A stretch of 50,397 nucleotides of DNA. Source: a virus. This document shows, piece by piece, positions 41,295 through 49,047 of this stretch; positions within the stretch are counted from its first letter, which is position 1; the number at the start of each line of letters is the position of its first letter. The translations under genes were made by a program, and so were the position numbers. The notes under the pieces were generated by a model. That model was not told the DNA's origin and made no database searches. It saw nothing but the letters and a program-made list of their open reading frames with translations. The DNA lies in the IMG/VR virus record IMGVR_UViG_3300037847_000900, positions 1 to 50,397 of that record. One strand, written 5' to 3'.

Positions 41295-41558
41295 ATGAGA
41301 TACATATTTGATGTTAATGAATACTGCGAATCCCTGAGTGGTTCTGTCTATTGTATAGAATATGATGAGATGAGCGGTTCACCTTTAACTGCATTTGCCT
41401 GTCCATTGAAGGCGAATGATTTACCTGATAACTCTCAATGGTATGAAGCTCAGAGTGATGTTTTACTAGAGCTCTACATCTTAGTTGATCGTGGTGAGTA
41501 TAAGATCCGTGAGGAAGTCACTGTTGATCACTTCAATAAGCTACTGGGGGTTGCATAA
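41295..41558 (+). CDS. Hypothetical small protein
   Basis: 87 residues, acidic, alpha/beta, with an AGGAGA site before its ATG. First gene after the strong promoter. No family recognised. It overlaps the next start by one base (TAATG). Confidence 0.6.
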   Translation: MRYIFDVNEYCESLSGSVYCIEYDEMSGSPLTAFACPLKANDLPDNSQWYEAQSDVLLELYILVDRGEYKIREEVTVDHFNKLLGVA

Positions 41559-41785
41559 TGACCCACAAATACAGCAAGTTTTATGTCCACATGGAAGTAG
41601 AAATGATCCATGATGGAACAGTCTCAGCTCAGGATTTAGATCTTTTTATAGAAGATCCTGACACACTAGAAGAAGGTCTCAAAGAAGGTTGGATCAGGCT
41701 TACTGTCAGAGATGGTAGGACCATGAAGGAGCAAGATGTAGCAGAAGGCACTGAGATCTTTGATATGGAGCTGACAGATGGATAG
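41558..41785 (+). CDS. Hypothetical acidic small protein
   Basis: 75 residues, strongly acidic (about one residue in four is Asp or Glu), no membrane segment. Acidic small early phage proteins sometimes act as DNA mimics, but nothing specific is visible. Overlaps both neighbours. Confidence 0.6.
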   Translation: MTHKYSKFYVHMEVEMIHDGTVSAQDLDLFIEDPDTLEEGLKEGWIRLTVRDGRTMKEQDVAEGTEIFDMELTDG

Positions 41786-42083
41786 GAAAGCACAAAGAAG
41801 ATTAGCAAGAATTGATGAGCTGAGAGCTAATATCAAAAGCTATGAGCTCAGTATCAAGTTATACAAAGAAGAACTAGATGAGCTCTTGCATGAGGACACC
41901 AACGCAAATGGTGATCCTCTATTGCTGCGTAGAGTTAGAGTCTTAGGGACTACCTTTTTCGGCACTTGCTTAGGTAAGAAGCTGAGAGGTAAGAGTTGGT
42001 CTTACATGGTTTCTGATGAGGAGACTAATGAGATCAACTGGTATAAGGGGGACAAGTTAGAAGTTGTCCCTGAGAAATGGTAA
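41778..42083 (+). CDS. Hypothetical coiled-coil protein
   Basis: 101 residues. A helical, heptad-like N-terminus (about 1-45, AQRRLARIDELRANIKSYEL) is followed by a beta-rich end (LRRVRVLGTTFFGTCLGKKL, SYMVSDEETNEINWYKGDKL). No family recognised. Confidence 0.6.
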   Translation: MDRKAQRRLARIDELRANIKSYELSIKLYKEELDELLHEDTNANGDPLLLRRVRVLGTTFFGTCLGKKLRGKSWSYMVSDEETNEINWYKGDKLEVVPEKW

Positions 42084-42093
42084 GGAGAAAAAT

Positions 42094-42276
42094 ATGTTTG
42101 TTAAAAATAAACTATGGAATCAAGTCATGCCAAGACTTATGAAAAAATATGGCTTCACTATGAAAGATCCTATCATCAAGGTCATGGAAGAAGTGATCAC
42201 TGATCCGATAGATCTTAGGGATTTCAAGAACGCCTTTAAATATCCTAATGGCTTTCCTAACTGGAAGAACAACTAA
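42094..42276 (+). CDS. Hypothetical small protein
   Basis: 60 residues from ATG 42094, which carries the same AGGAGAAAAATATG start context seen at 38161 and 40424; a frame open from 42064 has no such site. Basic, helical. No family recognised. Confidence 0.6.
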   Translation: MFVKNKLWNQVMPRLMKKYGFTMKDPIIKVMEEVITDPIDLRDFKNAFKYPNGFPNWKNN

Positions 42277-42452
42277 TGGATAGGGTGTTAGATTGGAAGG
42301 ACATTAGAATTAAGGAGATTAATTCTATGGGGTATAAAGCTGATCCTGATCACCCAAACTATGATGAGGTTCAAGCTATATACAAAAGTGAGCACAAATC
42401 TTACATGGAATTTGCTAGAGAATTTTTTGGCGAATTGAACAAAGAGTGCTAA
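42276..42452 (+). CDS. Hypothetical small protein (58 aa)
   Basis: 58 residues; the ATG at 42276 overlaps the previous TAA (TAATG). The sequence includes ADPDHPNYDEVQAIYKSEHK, helical and acidic. Coupling to the previous gene and the lack of any gap support it as real. Confidence 0.55.
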   Translation: MDRVLDWKDIRIKEINSMGYKADPDHPNYDEVQAIYKSEHKSYMEFAREFFGELNKEC

Positions 42453-42461
42453 ATTTATTAT

Positions 42462-42584
42462 ATGGGAGAGATTCTCAACGCAGCTGCAGCTGTTTTTATC
42501 CTCGTATTTACTGGGTGGTTTGCTTGGGAATCTACTCTTTTAGTAGATGAGAAAAAAAAGAAAAGGGGGAATAATGATAATTGA
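42462..42584 (+). CDS. Small single-pass membrane protein (40 aa)
   Basis: 40 residues. Residues about 5-25 (LNAAAAVFILVFTGWFAWES) form one membrane segment, followed by a Lys-rich cytoplasmic end (DEKKKKRG). The preceding bases give no strong SD. Such tiny early phage membrane proteins sometimes block host functions or superinfection; here that is speculation. Confidence 0.5.
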   Translation: MGEILNAAAAVFILVFTGWFAWESTLLVDEKKKKRGNNDN

Positions 42585-42807
42585 AGCTCAAAATCCTTAT
42601 GAGTATAACGACTCCAAATCCTATGATCAGAACTTTTATGAATGGCTATATGAAGTCAATCGTGAGAGACGCAAAGAAGCTGATTATGGATTTAAAGAAG
42701 AAGAAATGCTTGAGCAGGAAGGCAGACAGACATTCCGCAAGATGTTCGGGTATAAGCGTTTAGAACAGATTAAGACTGACGCTTTAAATAATTCAGTCTT
42801 TAGCTAA
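42574..42807 (+). CDS. Hypothetical protein, end of early block
   Basis: 77 residues from ATG 42574, with AAGGGGG upstream. Charged, with many Glu, Tyr and Arg residues (YEWLYEVNRERRKEADYGFK). It ends in a 15-base overlap with the convergent leftward gene at 42793. No family recognised. Confidence 0.6.
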   Translation: MIIEAQNPYEYNDSKSYDQNFYEWLYEVNRERRKEADYGFKEEEMLEQEGRQTFRKMFGYKRLEQIKTDALNNSVFS

Positions 42808-43044
42808 TTCTGCAGATCGGTTTTTTTCCGTTATCTCAGATTTATAGTTGATGTTCAATCCTGCAAGAGTGCAAAGGCGTGTCTTTTCGTCTTTGCCCTT
42901 GTCAGAGAGAATACAATCATTCTCTATAACCTCAACATATCCTTCCCTTATAAGATCCGTGAGAACCTCAGAAGGGAGACTATCTTTAAACATAACAGAA
43001 AGGAGACCGCCTAGTCTTTTCGTTTGAGTCTTACTTAAAGCCAT
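42793..43044 (-). CDS. Hypothetical protein at end of lysis block
   Basis: 83 residues. The N-terminus (ALSKTQTKRLGGLLSVMFKD) looks helical; the middle (IREGYVEVIENDCILSDKGK) suggests a winged-helix-like DNA-binding shape. Last gene of the leftward lysis block. A CCGATCTG word lies in its 3' end. Function unknown. Confidence 0.6.
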   Translation of the reverse strand: MALSKTQTKRLGGLLSVMFKDSLPSEVLTDLIREGYVEVIENDCILSDKGKDEKTRLCTLAGLNINYKSEITEKNRSAELAKD

Positions 43045-43231
43045 TCCTTATCCATTGATATAATTTCCTTAGATCTTTATCTAAGCCTTCCAACATTATT
43101 GTTAAATCTTTAAATCCGTCTGACATTCTACTATCTCTCTTGTCAAAAATTATGTCCCAATTTTGGTTGTAGGCTTCATGGTTCTCGTTTCTTCTGCGTG
43201 ATCCTTTACCGCCTTCCCATTGTTTAGACAT
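43031..43231 (-). CDS. Small protein with WEGGKGS motif
   Basis: 66 residues from ATG 43231, which overlaps the lysozyme stop. The start SKQWEGGKGSRRRNENHEAY is shared by many small phage proteins of unknown function (W-x-GGKGS-x-R). The C-terminal half is helical. Confidence 0.65.
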   Translation of the reverse strand: MSKQWEGGKGSRRRNENHEAYNQNWDIIFDKRDSRMSDGFKDLTIMLEGLDKDLRKLYQWIRNGFK

Positions 43232-43667
43232 TATGCCATTCCTGTCCTTCAAACAGTAATGCTTCAGCTTGTCTGCGTCTGACCAATCCTTCTAGGACCT
43301 GACCACCTGCCTTGTTCCAACGCTTCATTTGATGTGGCACTTCTTCATACTTGCCTTCGTTTAATACTCTGAGCATTGTAGAGCTGCTTAGATTTCCTGC
43401 TCCTAGGTTGAATGTCCATGCTACCAAAGCGTCAAACTGGTGCTGAGATAGAGGAGCTGTCACTGCATTTTCTACTGCTTCTTCATAGATACAAAGATCA
43501 TTTTTTAGGATCTGTTCCGCTTCAGCTGCTTCTATTGTGTCACCTTCTTTGACACCTTCAGTATGTCCATAGCCGATTGTAAGCACATCAGCTGCACATC
43601 TATAGGCTTCTAATTCCAAGCCTTCAAATTTTTTTATTAGTTCTATACCTTCTTGTGATGTTTTCAT
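43224..43667 (-). CDS. Endolysin, GH24 lysozyme
   Basis: 147 residues from ATG 43667, two bases after the nuclease stop; a frame open to 43808 lies inside the nuclease gene and is rejected. The catalytic layout is E-8 residues-C-5 residues-T in KKFEGLELEAYRCAAD then VLTIGYGHT, the E-C-T variant of the GH24 triad. ALVAWTFNLGAGNL and RRRQAEALLF confirm the family. No signal peptide or SAR segment, so a holin is needed for export. Degrades peptidoglycan at lysis. Confidence 0.93.
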   Translation of the reverse strand: MKTSQEGIELIKKFEGLELEAYRCAADVLTIGYGHTEGVKEGDTIEAAEAEQILKNDLCIYEEAVENAVTAPLSQHQFDALVAWTFNLGAGNLSSSTMLRVLNEGKYEEVPHQMKRWNKAGGQVLEGLVRRRQAEALLFEGQEWHNV

Positions 43668-43668
43668 T

Positions 43669-44043
43669 TTAATAATCACCCCATACTTTCGTTTTTTTGC
43701 CACCCCAATATTCAACTGCGTGACCTTCTTTAATAAGAATCTTGCAAATATCTTCACCATCTTCAGTAAAGATCTCACCCAAGATCCGCCCATATTTTCC
43801 TTTGCCATGTGATTTGAGAATTATGCGTTCACCGCACAACTCTTTAAGTCTTTGTTTTGCTGCTAGACCTAGCTTCTTTTCTGCTAGATCCCGTGTTCTT
43901 GATTCAGGCGTGTCAATACCAACAAGCCTTACTCTCTGTTTATGTAGCTTCACTGAGTAGCCAAGATCTATTATGCAGTCAAGGGTATCCCCGTCTACTA
44001 TTCGGTCTACCTCAGCGTTATATACAAATGGTTCTACTTTCAT
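43669..44043 (-). CDS. Thermonuclease-like (SNase family) protein
   Basis: 124 residues. RIVDGDTLDCIIDLG, RVRLVGIDTPES, and GKYGRILGEIF contain the Asp, Arg, Glu and Arg positions of the micrococcal nuclease family. No signal peptide is visible. Common in marine phages beside lysis genes; could degrade host DNA or recycle nucleotides. It lies directly after a terminator hairpin. Confidence 0.88.
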   Translation of the reverse strand: MKVEPFVYNAEVDRIVDGDTLDCIIDLGYSVKLHKQRVRLVGIDTPESRTRDLAEKKLGLAAKQRLKELCGERIILKSHGKGKYGRILGEIFTEDGEDICKILIKEGHAVEYWGGKKTKVWGDY

Positions 44044-44045
44044 CT

Positions 44046-44069
44046 AAAAAAAAAGGTGCTTCTGCACCT
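44046..44069 (-). terminator. Intrinsic terminator after holin candidate
   Basis: On the minus strand AGGTGC, four-base loop AGAA, GCACCT, then nine T. The stem is perfect (6 bp). It falls in the gap between the holin candidate (stop at 44079) and the nuclease start (44043), so the nuclease-lysozyme genes are probably read through partially or from their own promoter. Confidence 0.85.
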
Positions 44070-44078
44070 CTCCCCTGA

Positions 44079-44246
44079 CTATTTGTCTTTTGCCTTACCT
44101 ATGTTGAACGCTAAAAGCTCTATCATTTTATATAGCTTTCCTATCATTGCGTCATCTTTAGGTGTTGGTGTTAGGGCACAAATGATTGAAGCTGCACAAA
44201 CAACTCCAGTGATGATTCCTAACCATTCTCCAATAAATCCAAACAT
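44079..44246 (-). CDS. Holin candidate (55 aa membrane protein)
   Basis: 55 residues, ATG 44246 with GGGAG upstream. One or two hydrophobic stretches (FIGEWLGIITGVVCAASIIC) are followed by ALTPTPKDD and a helical end (YKMIELLAFNIGKAKDK). This C-terminal pattern occurs in small phage proteins next to endolysins. Role inferred from size, membrane segment and position beside spanins and lysozyme. Confidence 0.6.
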   Translation of the reverse strand: MFGFIGEWLGIITGVVCAASIICALTPTPKDDAMIGKLYKMIELLAFNIGKAKDK

Positions 44247-44292
44247 ATTATTCTCCCGTTTTTATTAATGGTTTTTAGATATTACCAATTAT

Positions 44293-44670
44293 TTAGTCCT
44301 TTGTCTCTTCTTCTTCCTTTCCATATTCTCTATAAAATTCAATAATATGGAGACTATCCTTAAGATATCTCTTAAGTTCTGCCATGTTCATTGACAGATT
44401 TTCATATTCTTTAGAAGTTAAAGCATAGTATGCTGTCTGCGGTGCAGCTCCTTCCTCTAGCAATTTAAGATATTCTGCCATCAATTCAGGTGTCAGGACT
44501 GTCCAATCTACATCAACTAACTGAACCTCTAATGGCAAAGGTGGGTGATAGATTGGCATAGGTTCTGCAATGGTGACTACTTCTACGGGTTTAGTTTGCG
44601 TGGGTATCATTGAGCACCCCACAAACAAAAAGCAAACGCTAACTGTTAATAACTTTTTCTCTATGGACAT
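44293..44670 (-). CDS. Lipoprotein, o-spanin (Rz1-like) candidate
   Basis: 125 residues. Signal peptide with lipobox (LFVGC, Cys at about 19), then a Pro-rich stretch (AEPMPIYHPPLPLEVQ), as in outer-membrane spanins. The second half (TPELMAEYLKLLEEG; YYALTSKEYENLSMNMAELK) is helical and acidic. Paired with the coiled-coil membrane protein two genes upstream. Fuses inner and outer membranes at lysis (inference). Confidence 0.68.
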   Translation of the reverse strand: MSIEKKLLTVSVCFLFVGCSMIPTQTKPVEVVTIAEPMPIYHPPLPLEVQLVDVDWTVLTPELMAEYLKLLEEGAAPQTAYYALTSKEYENLSMNMAELKRYLKDSLHIIEFYREYGKEEEETKD

Positions 44671-45118
44671 TTAATCTATGGTAATTAAAAGGGTTAATAT
44701 TATATGACTGTCTTGTGCCGTGATATGGATTGACCATGTGTGCCTTCATAGGATCAAACATGACAAGCCTGTTGCTCTTAGGAACTATGACAGTCCCATC
44801 ATCAAAAATTAATTCTCCGCCTTGAAGATCATGCACTGCTCTATACCAAACGATTGAGCATATTGGTGTAGAAATATAGTCTTTAATTAGTTCGTCTCTG
44901 TCTATATGCCACCCAAGACCACCTTCACCATCAATTTTTGTATGACACCAAAAGTCATAACCTTCCATATCTGCTAAGTCATAATGTTTACCTGCTATGT
45001 CTAATAATCTACGGCAAAGATTCATGCAATTATGAAACTCTAAAGGCTCATAGAAATGTAGATCATTTGATTTTGATGTAGGGAATATGTTGACTGCGTT
45101 ATCTTTGATGATGATCAT
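44639..45118 (-). CDS. 2OG-Fe(II) oxygenase between spanin genes
   Basis: 159 residues. GLGWHIDRDELIKDYI gives the His-x-Asp pair, GGELIFDDG and VMFDPMKAHMVNPYHGTRQS the distal His and Arg. A small phage-type oxygenase of unknown substrate. It overlaps the i-spanin gene by 4 bases and the o-spanin gene by about 30, an unusual insertion in a lysis cassette. Confidence 0.82.
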   Translation of the reverse strand: MIIIKDNAVNIFPTSKSNDLHFYEPLEFHNCMNLCRRLLDIAGKHYDLADMEGYDFWCHTKIDGEGGLGWHIDRDELIKDYISTPICSIVWYRAVHDLQGGELIFDDGTVIVPKSNRLVMFDPMKAHMVNPYHGTRQSYNINPFNYHRLNVHREKVINS

Positions 45119-45522
45119 TGGACAACTTCTTCTTTCTCATCAAACTGATTAGGATCAGTAATCTCAATCAGCTCATTCTTTAGTCTTGCTACAGCTTTGT
45201 TGACTCTGTTTTCTATGAGCTTAGGTTTGGCTATAGCTAGTGCGTCAAGATCATGGTTAGCAAAAGTATTTCTGAGCTTCTGAACTTCTCTTGCACTCTC
45301 TTGATTTTGTGCTGATAATTTATTGTTGTTTTCTTGTAATGTCTTTGCGTTTTCTATGTGCTTTTTGATTGCAGCGTTTTGTTGTTCTATCTGATTTTCT
45401 AATGTGATTGCGTTGCCTTTGAGAACTGAGATCTCATCTAAAAGCCTGTCAATATACCAAGCTGATCCTGCTACACTGACAAGCAGTAGACCGCCTAATA
45501 TTAGAGATAGTTTCATTCCCAT
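45115..45522 (-). CDS. i-spanin (Rz-like) candidate
   Basis: 135 residues. An N-terminal membrane anchor (about 4-24, LSLILGGLLLVSVAGSAWYI) is followed by a long coiled coil (about 28-90), the Rz layout. With the lipoprotein at 44293 it could span the periplasm. A short gap of 31 bases with a CCGATCTG word separates it from the cyclase gene. Confidence 0.68.
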   Translation of the reverse strand: MGMKLSLILGGLLLVSVAGSAWYIDRLLDEISVLKGNAITLENQIEQQNAAIKKHIENAKTLQENNNKLSAQNQESAREVQKLRNTFANHDLDALAIAKPKLIENRVNKAVARLKNELIEITDPNQFDEKEEVVQ

Positions 45523-45553
45523 CTCAAAAGTATATCCGATCTGTCATATAAAA

Positions 45554-47335
45554 TCACTTGAAAGTGAAGATCTTAAGGGGTTCGCTTTTACCCTTGACCA
45601 TAATTGGCTCAAGCTCTTTTAGGTGATATCCACAATATTTCTCTGTCTCTTCACCTATCAGAATATCTACACCCCTTTCTTTTGTAGCTGATTCTAGTCT
45701 TGCTGCTACATTGACTGGATCTCCTATTGCTGAATAATCAAATCTAGTTTCTGATCCCATATTTCCGACTATAGCTGTTCCAGTATTGATACCTACACCT
45801 ATTGCCACTGGTGGTAAACCTTCAGCTTCTAGCTCCTCTGAGACCTTCTTAACATTATCTATGAGATCTACTGCAGCTTCATAAGCCTTTATTTCATGTC
45901 CTTCCATGTCTAAGGGAGCTCCCATTATGAACATTCCTGCGTCCCCTATGAACTTGTCAGTCATTCCGCCATGCTTTTGAATGGCTTTTACTTGAGCTGA
46001 GAGCACCCTATTCATAATGTAAGTGACCTTATCAGGACCTATCTTTTCTGATAAAGCTGTAAATCCACGCAGATCCGTGAAGATATAAGTGCACCTTCTA
46101 CGCTCTCCACCTAGCTTTAGAAGCTCAGGTTTGTCCTGTAGCTGCTTTATTTGGCGTGGGTCTAGGTAATGTTCAAACTGTTTCTTGATTTGCTGACGGA
46201 GCTTGTATTGCTCTCTAAACCTTAGATAGAAACCTATAGCTCCAGTGATGAACTGCGATATCAGAGACCATGTGACATCTACTAAAAGACCACTAGAAAT
46301 TAGCTTGAAGCCACCAAATGCCGTTAGAGACATTATTGATATAGCTGATACTAACACTCCAGTTATCCCAAAATAGCTCGTTAGAATCCAAATTAGAGCC
46401 ACTGAGAGCACAAAAATACCTAGCTCTACAGCTAAAGACCAGTCAGGAATATATGGTGAGTCCTGAATTAAGATTGATTCTGCAAGAGCTGCTTGGATCT
46501 TATGAGGTTCTAATAGTCCAACTGGCGTTGCTATTTGTGGCATTACACCTGAAGCAGTGACACCTACAATCACATAGCGTCCTGCTACTTCCATATCCTG
46601 TAGATTAGTTTCTGAGGTCTTGACCCATGAGATCCATTTCCTGCCTAAGCTGTCTGTCTTGACTGGCGGTATTCCCCTGATTGATATCTCTTGGATACCA
46701 TTATCATTTGTAGTGATGATGTATGATTTGACATCAAAAAGAGACTTATAGATTTGTGTTGCAAAGGAAGGAATCCACCCATCAGGTGCTGAAGCTAGAA
46801 GAGGTATTCTTCTGACCAGTTGATCAGATTCGGTGGGAGCAATGGCTAAACCCTGCAATGTATTATTTCCTAGAGTGTTCAGGTTTTCCTTAACTCCCTC
46901 TAAAACTATACCACCTTTTTCAGGACCTTTGATTATTGTTCCTGTTGTTTTTGGAAATGTTCCACTCTTATCAGCAAACATAGCTAAGACAGAAGGTGCA
47001 TATCCTAGTGATTGAGCAAAGTATTCATCACCACCTAGTCTGTCAGGTTGCGGAAATGAGATCCCCCAAGCTACACCTATAGCTCCTTTCTGCAGCAATG
47101 TTATTTGGATCTCTGCTAGTCTCTCCCTTGGAAGAGGATATCCACCCTCTCTCTCTACATCTTCTTCTGTAATATTTAGGATCACAAAGTTGCCTGATTC
47201 CTGATACTCAGGAACTAGAGCGTCAAATGTCCTGAGCTTTATGACATCAACAATGCTCCACTGATAGACTAGAGGTATCCCTAAGATTATGAGTATGCCT
47301 AGTAGACTAACCGCTTTGCTTAATTTTGATAACAT
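45554..47335 (-). CDS. CHASE2-domain adenylate cyclase
   Basis: 593 residues from ATG 47335, chosen for the GGGAG upstream (an ATG at 47350 is in frame). One membrane segment, a periplasmic CHASE2 domain (about 30-290; FDALVPEYQESGNFVILNIT, GRYVIVGVTASGV), three membrane segments (about 305-375), then a class III cyclase. Its metal Asp residues lie in YIFTDLRGFTALSE and KFIGDAGMFI; the K before FIGD and D in RFDYSAIGDPVNVAARLE fit ATP as substrate. Predicted to make cAMP in response to a periplasmic cue. Overlaps the FecR gene. Rare in phages. Confidence 0.88.
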   Translation of the reverse strand: MLSKLSKAVSLLGILIILGIPLVYQWSIVDVIKLRTFDALVPEYQESGNFVILNITEEDVEREGGYPLPRERLAEIQITLLQKGAIGVAWGISFPQPDRLGGDEYFAQSLGYAPSVLAMFADKSGTFPKTTGTIIKGPEKGGIVLEGVKENLNTLGNNTLQGLAIAPTESDQLVRRIPLLASAPDGWIPSFATQIYKSLFDVKSYIITTNDNGIQEISIRGIPPVKTDSLGRKWISWVKTSETNLQDMEVAGRYVIVGVTASGVMPQIATPVGLLEPHKIQAALAESILIQDSPYIPDWSLAVELGIFVLSVALIWILTSYFGITGVLVSAISIMSLTAFGGFKLISSGLLVDVTWSLISQFITGAIGFYLRFREQYKLRQQIKKQFEHYLDPRQIKQLQDKPELLKLGGERRRCTYIFTDLRGFTALSEKIGPDKVTYIMNRVLSAQVKAIQKHGGMTDKFIGDAGMFIMGAPLDMEGHEIKAYEAAVDLIDNVKKVSEELEAEGLPPVAIGVGINTGTAIVGNMGSETRFDYSAIGDPVNVAARLESATKERGVDILIGEETEKYCGYHLKELEPIMVKGKSEPLKIFTFK

Positions 47336-48422
47336 TACTGCTCCCGCCATTTATTGTTATAGTTCTTGAGACCCCATCTTGTATAAGAATAACTGTATAA
47401 GATCCTGAGACATCAAGATCCAGTCTTACATTTGCACTGACATTTCTTTGAACTGTAAGGACTGATCCTGTCAGAAATGTGGTGATCTGAGTATTGAGAT
47501 CCTGACCAAAATTAGTTCCAGTGATATTTACTGATTGTCCATCTTGAGCTAATTGATCTTCCTCAGCTGCGATTTCTAGTGCGTCAATGACATCTAAAAG
47601 ATCCTCAAGAAAGTTTACATCAAGATAATTTATATCTAATTCTGTAAATTCTAGGTCCTGTTCATTGTCTAAAAAGTCCTCTGCAAGGTAGTCAATATCA
47701 AGATCATTGAAGTCTAATATGTCTGCAGATCGGATATTTTCTTCTTCTGAGATCTGCAGCTCTTCTTTAGGTGGGGTGACAATCAGCATATTGTCAATGA
47801 TATCTAAGGAGAGATCTAAGATTACTGGCTTACTAGGCGTAGATTCAAAGACGCTTACTGTAGTAGCTTCAAACGGCTTGTTTAGTATGACTGACCCTGT
47901 AGCAGTAAAAACTTCTATCTCACCGCTAGAGAGCCCTAGAGGGTCAGGAAGCAATATAATTAATGACCTTCCTAGCTCATCTACTGTAGCAGTAAAATCT
48001 GTCCCTCTGATTGCTATATTAGCTGTTGGTGTCTTGAGCTGTATGTTTTGTTTATCAATTCTTTGCAGGTTGCCAGTGACAAATCTTGTAGTCCCTAGGG
48101 CAAATGTAAGAGCCATCTTTGACTTTGATGGATCAGGATCATAGATGTATTCGTCTATGAGCAGCTGAGAGTGTTCTGTCAATCTGACAGTAGAATCATC
48201 AAGGAAGGTAATAGCCATTCTTCCATTCTCGGTAATGGCTTCATCATTGGACCTGATTGGTAAAGCTAGATCAGCTGTTATAGGTCCATCTCTAATGACT
48301 TGGGCAGTGCCCGTGAGTTCAGATATATCTCCAATACTAGCAGCTTGTGCTTGTTCCGCCATCATTTTGAATGACGCAAACAGTGCCACTGCCACCATTA
48401 GATATGATCTTGAGCCAGTCAT
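47307..48422 (-). CDS. FecR-domain periplasmic protein
   Basis: 371 residues from ATG 48422 (a TTG two codons earlier is in frame). Signal peptide about 1-28 (VAVALFASFKMMAEQAQA). FecR domain about 35-205: GTAQVIRDG, MAITFLDDSTVRLTEHSQLL, NIQLKTPTANIAIRGTDFTA, GEIEVFTATGSVILN. A strongly acidic helical stretch follows (about 220-300), then a beta-rich end. FecR proteins commonly sit beside CHASE2 cyclases in bacteria, probably as sensor partners; that pairing is kept here. Overlaps the curlin gene by about 85 bases. Confidence 0.85.
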   Translation of the reverse strand: MTGSRSYLMVAVALFASFKMMAEQAQAASIGDISELTGTAQVIRDGPITADLALPIRSNDEAITENGRMAITFLDDSTVRLTEHSQLLIDEYIYDPDPSKSKMALTFALGTTRFVTGNLQRIDKQNIQLKTPTANIAIRGTDFTATVDELGRSLIILLPDPLGLSSGEIEVFTATGSVILNKPFEATTVSVFESTPSKPVILDLSLDIIDNMLIVTPPKEELQISEEENIRSADILDFNDLDIDYLAEDFLDNEQDLEFTELDINYLDVNFLEDLLDVIDALEIAAEEDQLAQDGQSVNITGTNFGQDLNTQITTFLTGSVLTVQRNVSANVRLDLDVSGSYTVILIQDGVSRTITINGGSSNVIKIKQSG

Positions 48423-49047
48423 TATCAAGGGTGCTTAATTGCTGTATGTTAAATGTTCTACTATTGCCAGTTTGATCTAGGTAGAAATATCCACCTGCAT
48501 ATCCTTGACCAGTAAAATTAACAGTGTTTGAGTCACCATCTACATCAACATAGTTGGTAGCTCCGTCATAGTTAATATTAAAATCAAAGGTATTTGAATC
48601 ACCCTGAATTACCCAATCAAGATCAAGAGTTCCTGCTAAGGCAGTGTCCCCGTGATCAAGGGTGAAAGTATTACTACTTCCAGTGACAGACACATTATAG
48701 TCAGTATTATCAATGCCGTATGTTCCCGTAGGATCACCTTGTATAGTGAATGTATTAGAGTCACCATCAAAGTTAAATTCTGCAACAATACTGTCACCAT
48801 ATATATCACCTAAGAATTTGTTTGAATCTCCAATTTGATTCAATATCAAACTTAGAGTTGACCCATCAAGATCAAAAGCAGTCAAAGATCCTGCGGAAGA
48901 ATTTAATCCCCCAATGATGTTTCCGCTTCCTAATTGTTCTAGGTCTATATTGGCGTTTGTGCCTGATTGGTCAACATAGATTTCATTATCATCTGCGAAA
49001 GCAGTGACGCTAAAAAGCAATAAAAGACTAATCAGTGTTTTCTTCAT
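48337..49047 (-). CDS. Curlin-like secreted repeat protein
   Basis: 236 residues. Signal peptide about 1-18 (KKTLISLLLLFSVTAFA). The mature part carries about seven loose repeats around G(D/S)SNTF or equivalent (GDSNKF, GDSNTF, GSSNTF, GDSNTF, GDSNTV, GNSRTF) plus NANIDLEQLGSGN at the start, recalling curlin strand-loop-strand units. It ends in two Cys. Encoded right after csgG, so probably the exported substrate. Repeat spacing is less regular than in E. coli CsgA. Confidence 0.75.
   Translation of the reverse strand: MKKTLISLLLLFSVTAFADDNEIYVDQSGTNANIDLEQLGSGNIIGGLNSSAGSLTAFDLDGSTLSLILNQIGDSNKFLGDIYGDSIVAEFNFDGDSNTFTIQGDPTGTYGIDNTDYNVSVTGSSNTFTLDHGDTALAGTLDLDWVIQGDSNTFDFNINYDGATNYVDVDGDSNTVNFTGQGYAGGYFYLDQTGNSRTFNIQQLSTLDNDWLKIISNGGSGTVCVIQNDGGTSTSC

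Noticed and set aside
42805-42835. T-run after TCTGCAGA as a terminator for the rightward block
   Set aside because: No stable stem precedes the T-run; the palindrome has no loop and the region codes for the end of the leftward gene.
43668-43808. N-terminal extension of the lysozyme frame
   Set aside because: It lies wholly within the nuclease gene, and the ATG at 43667 starts directly at the conserved GH24 N-terminus.
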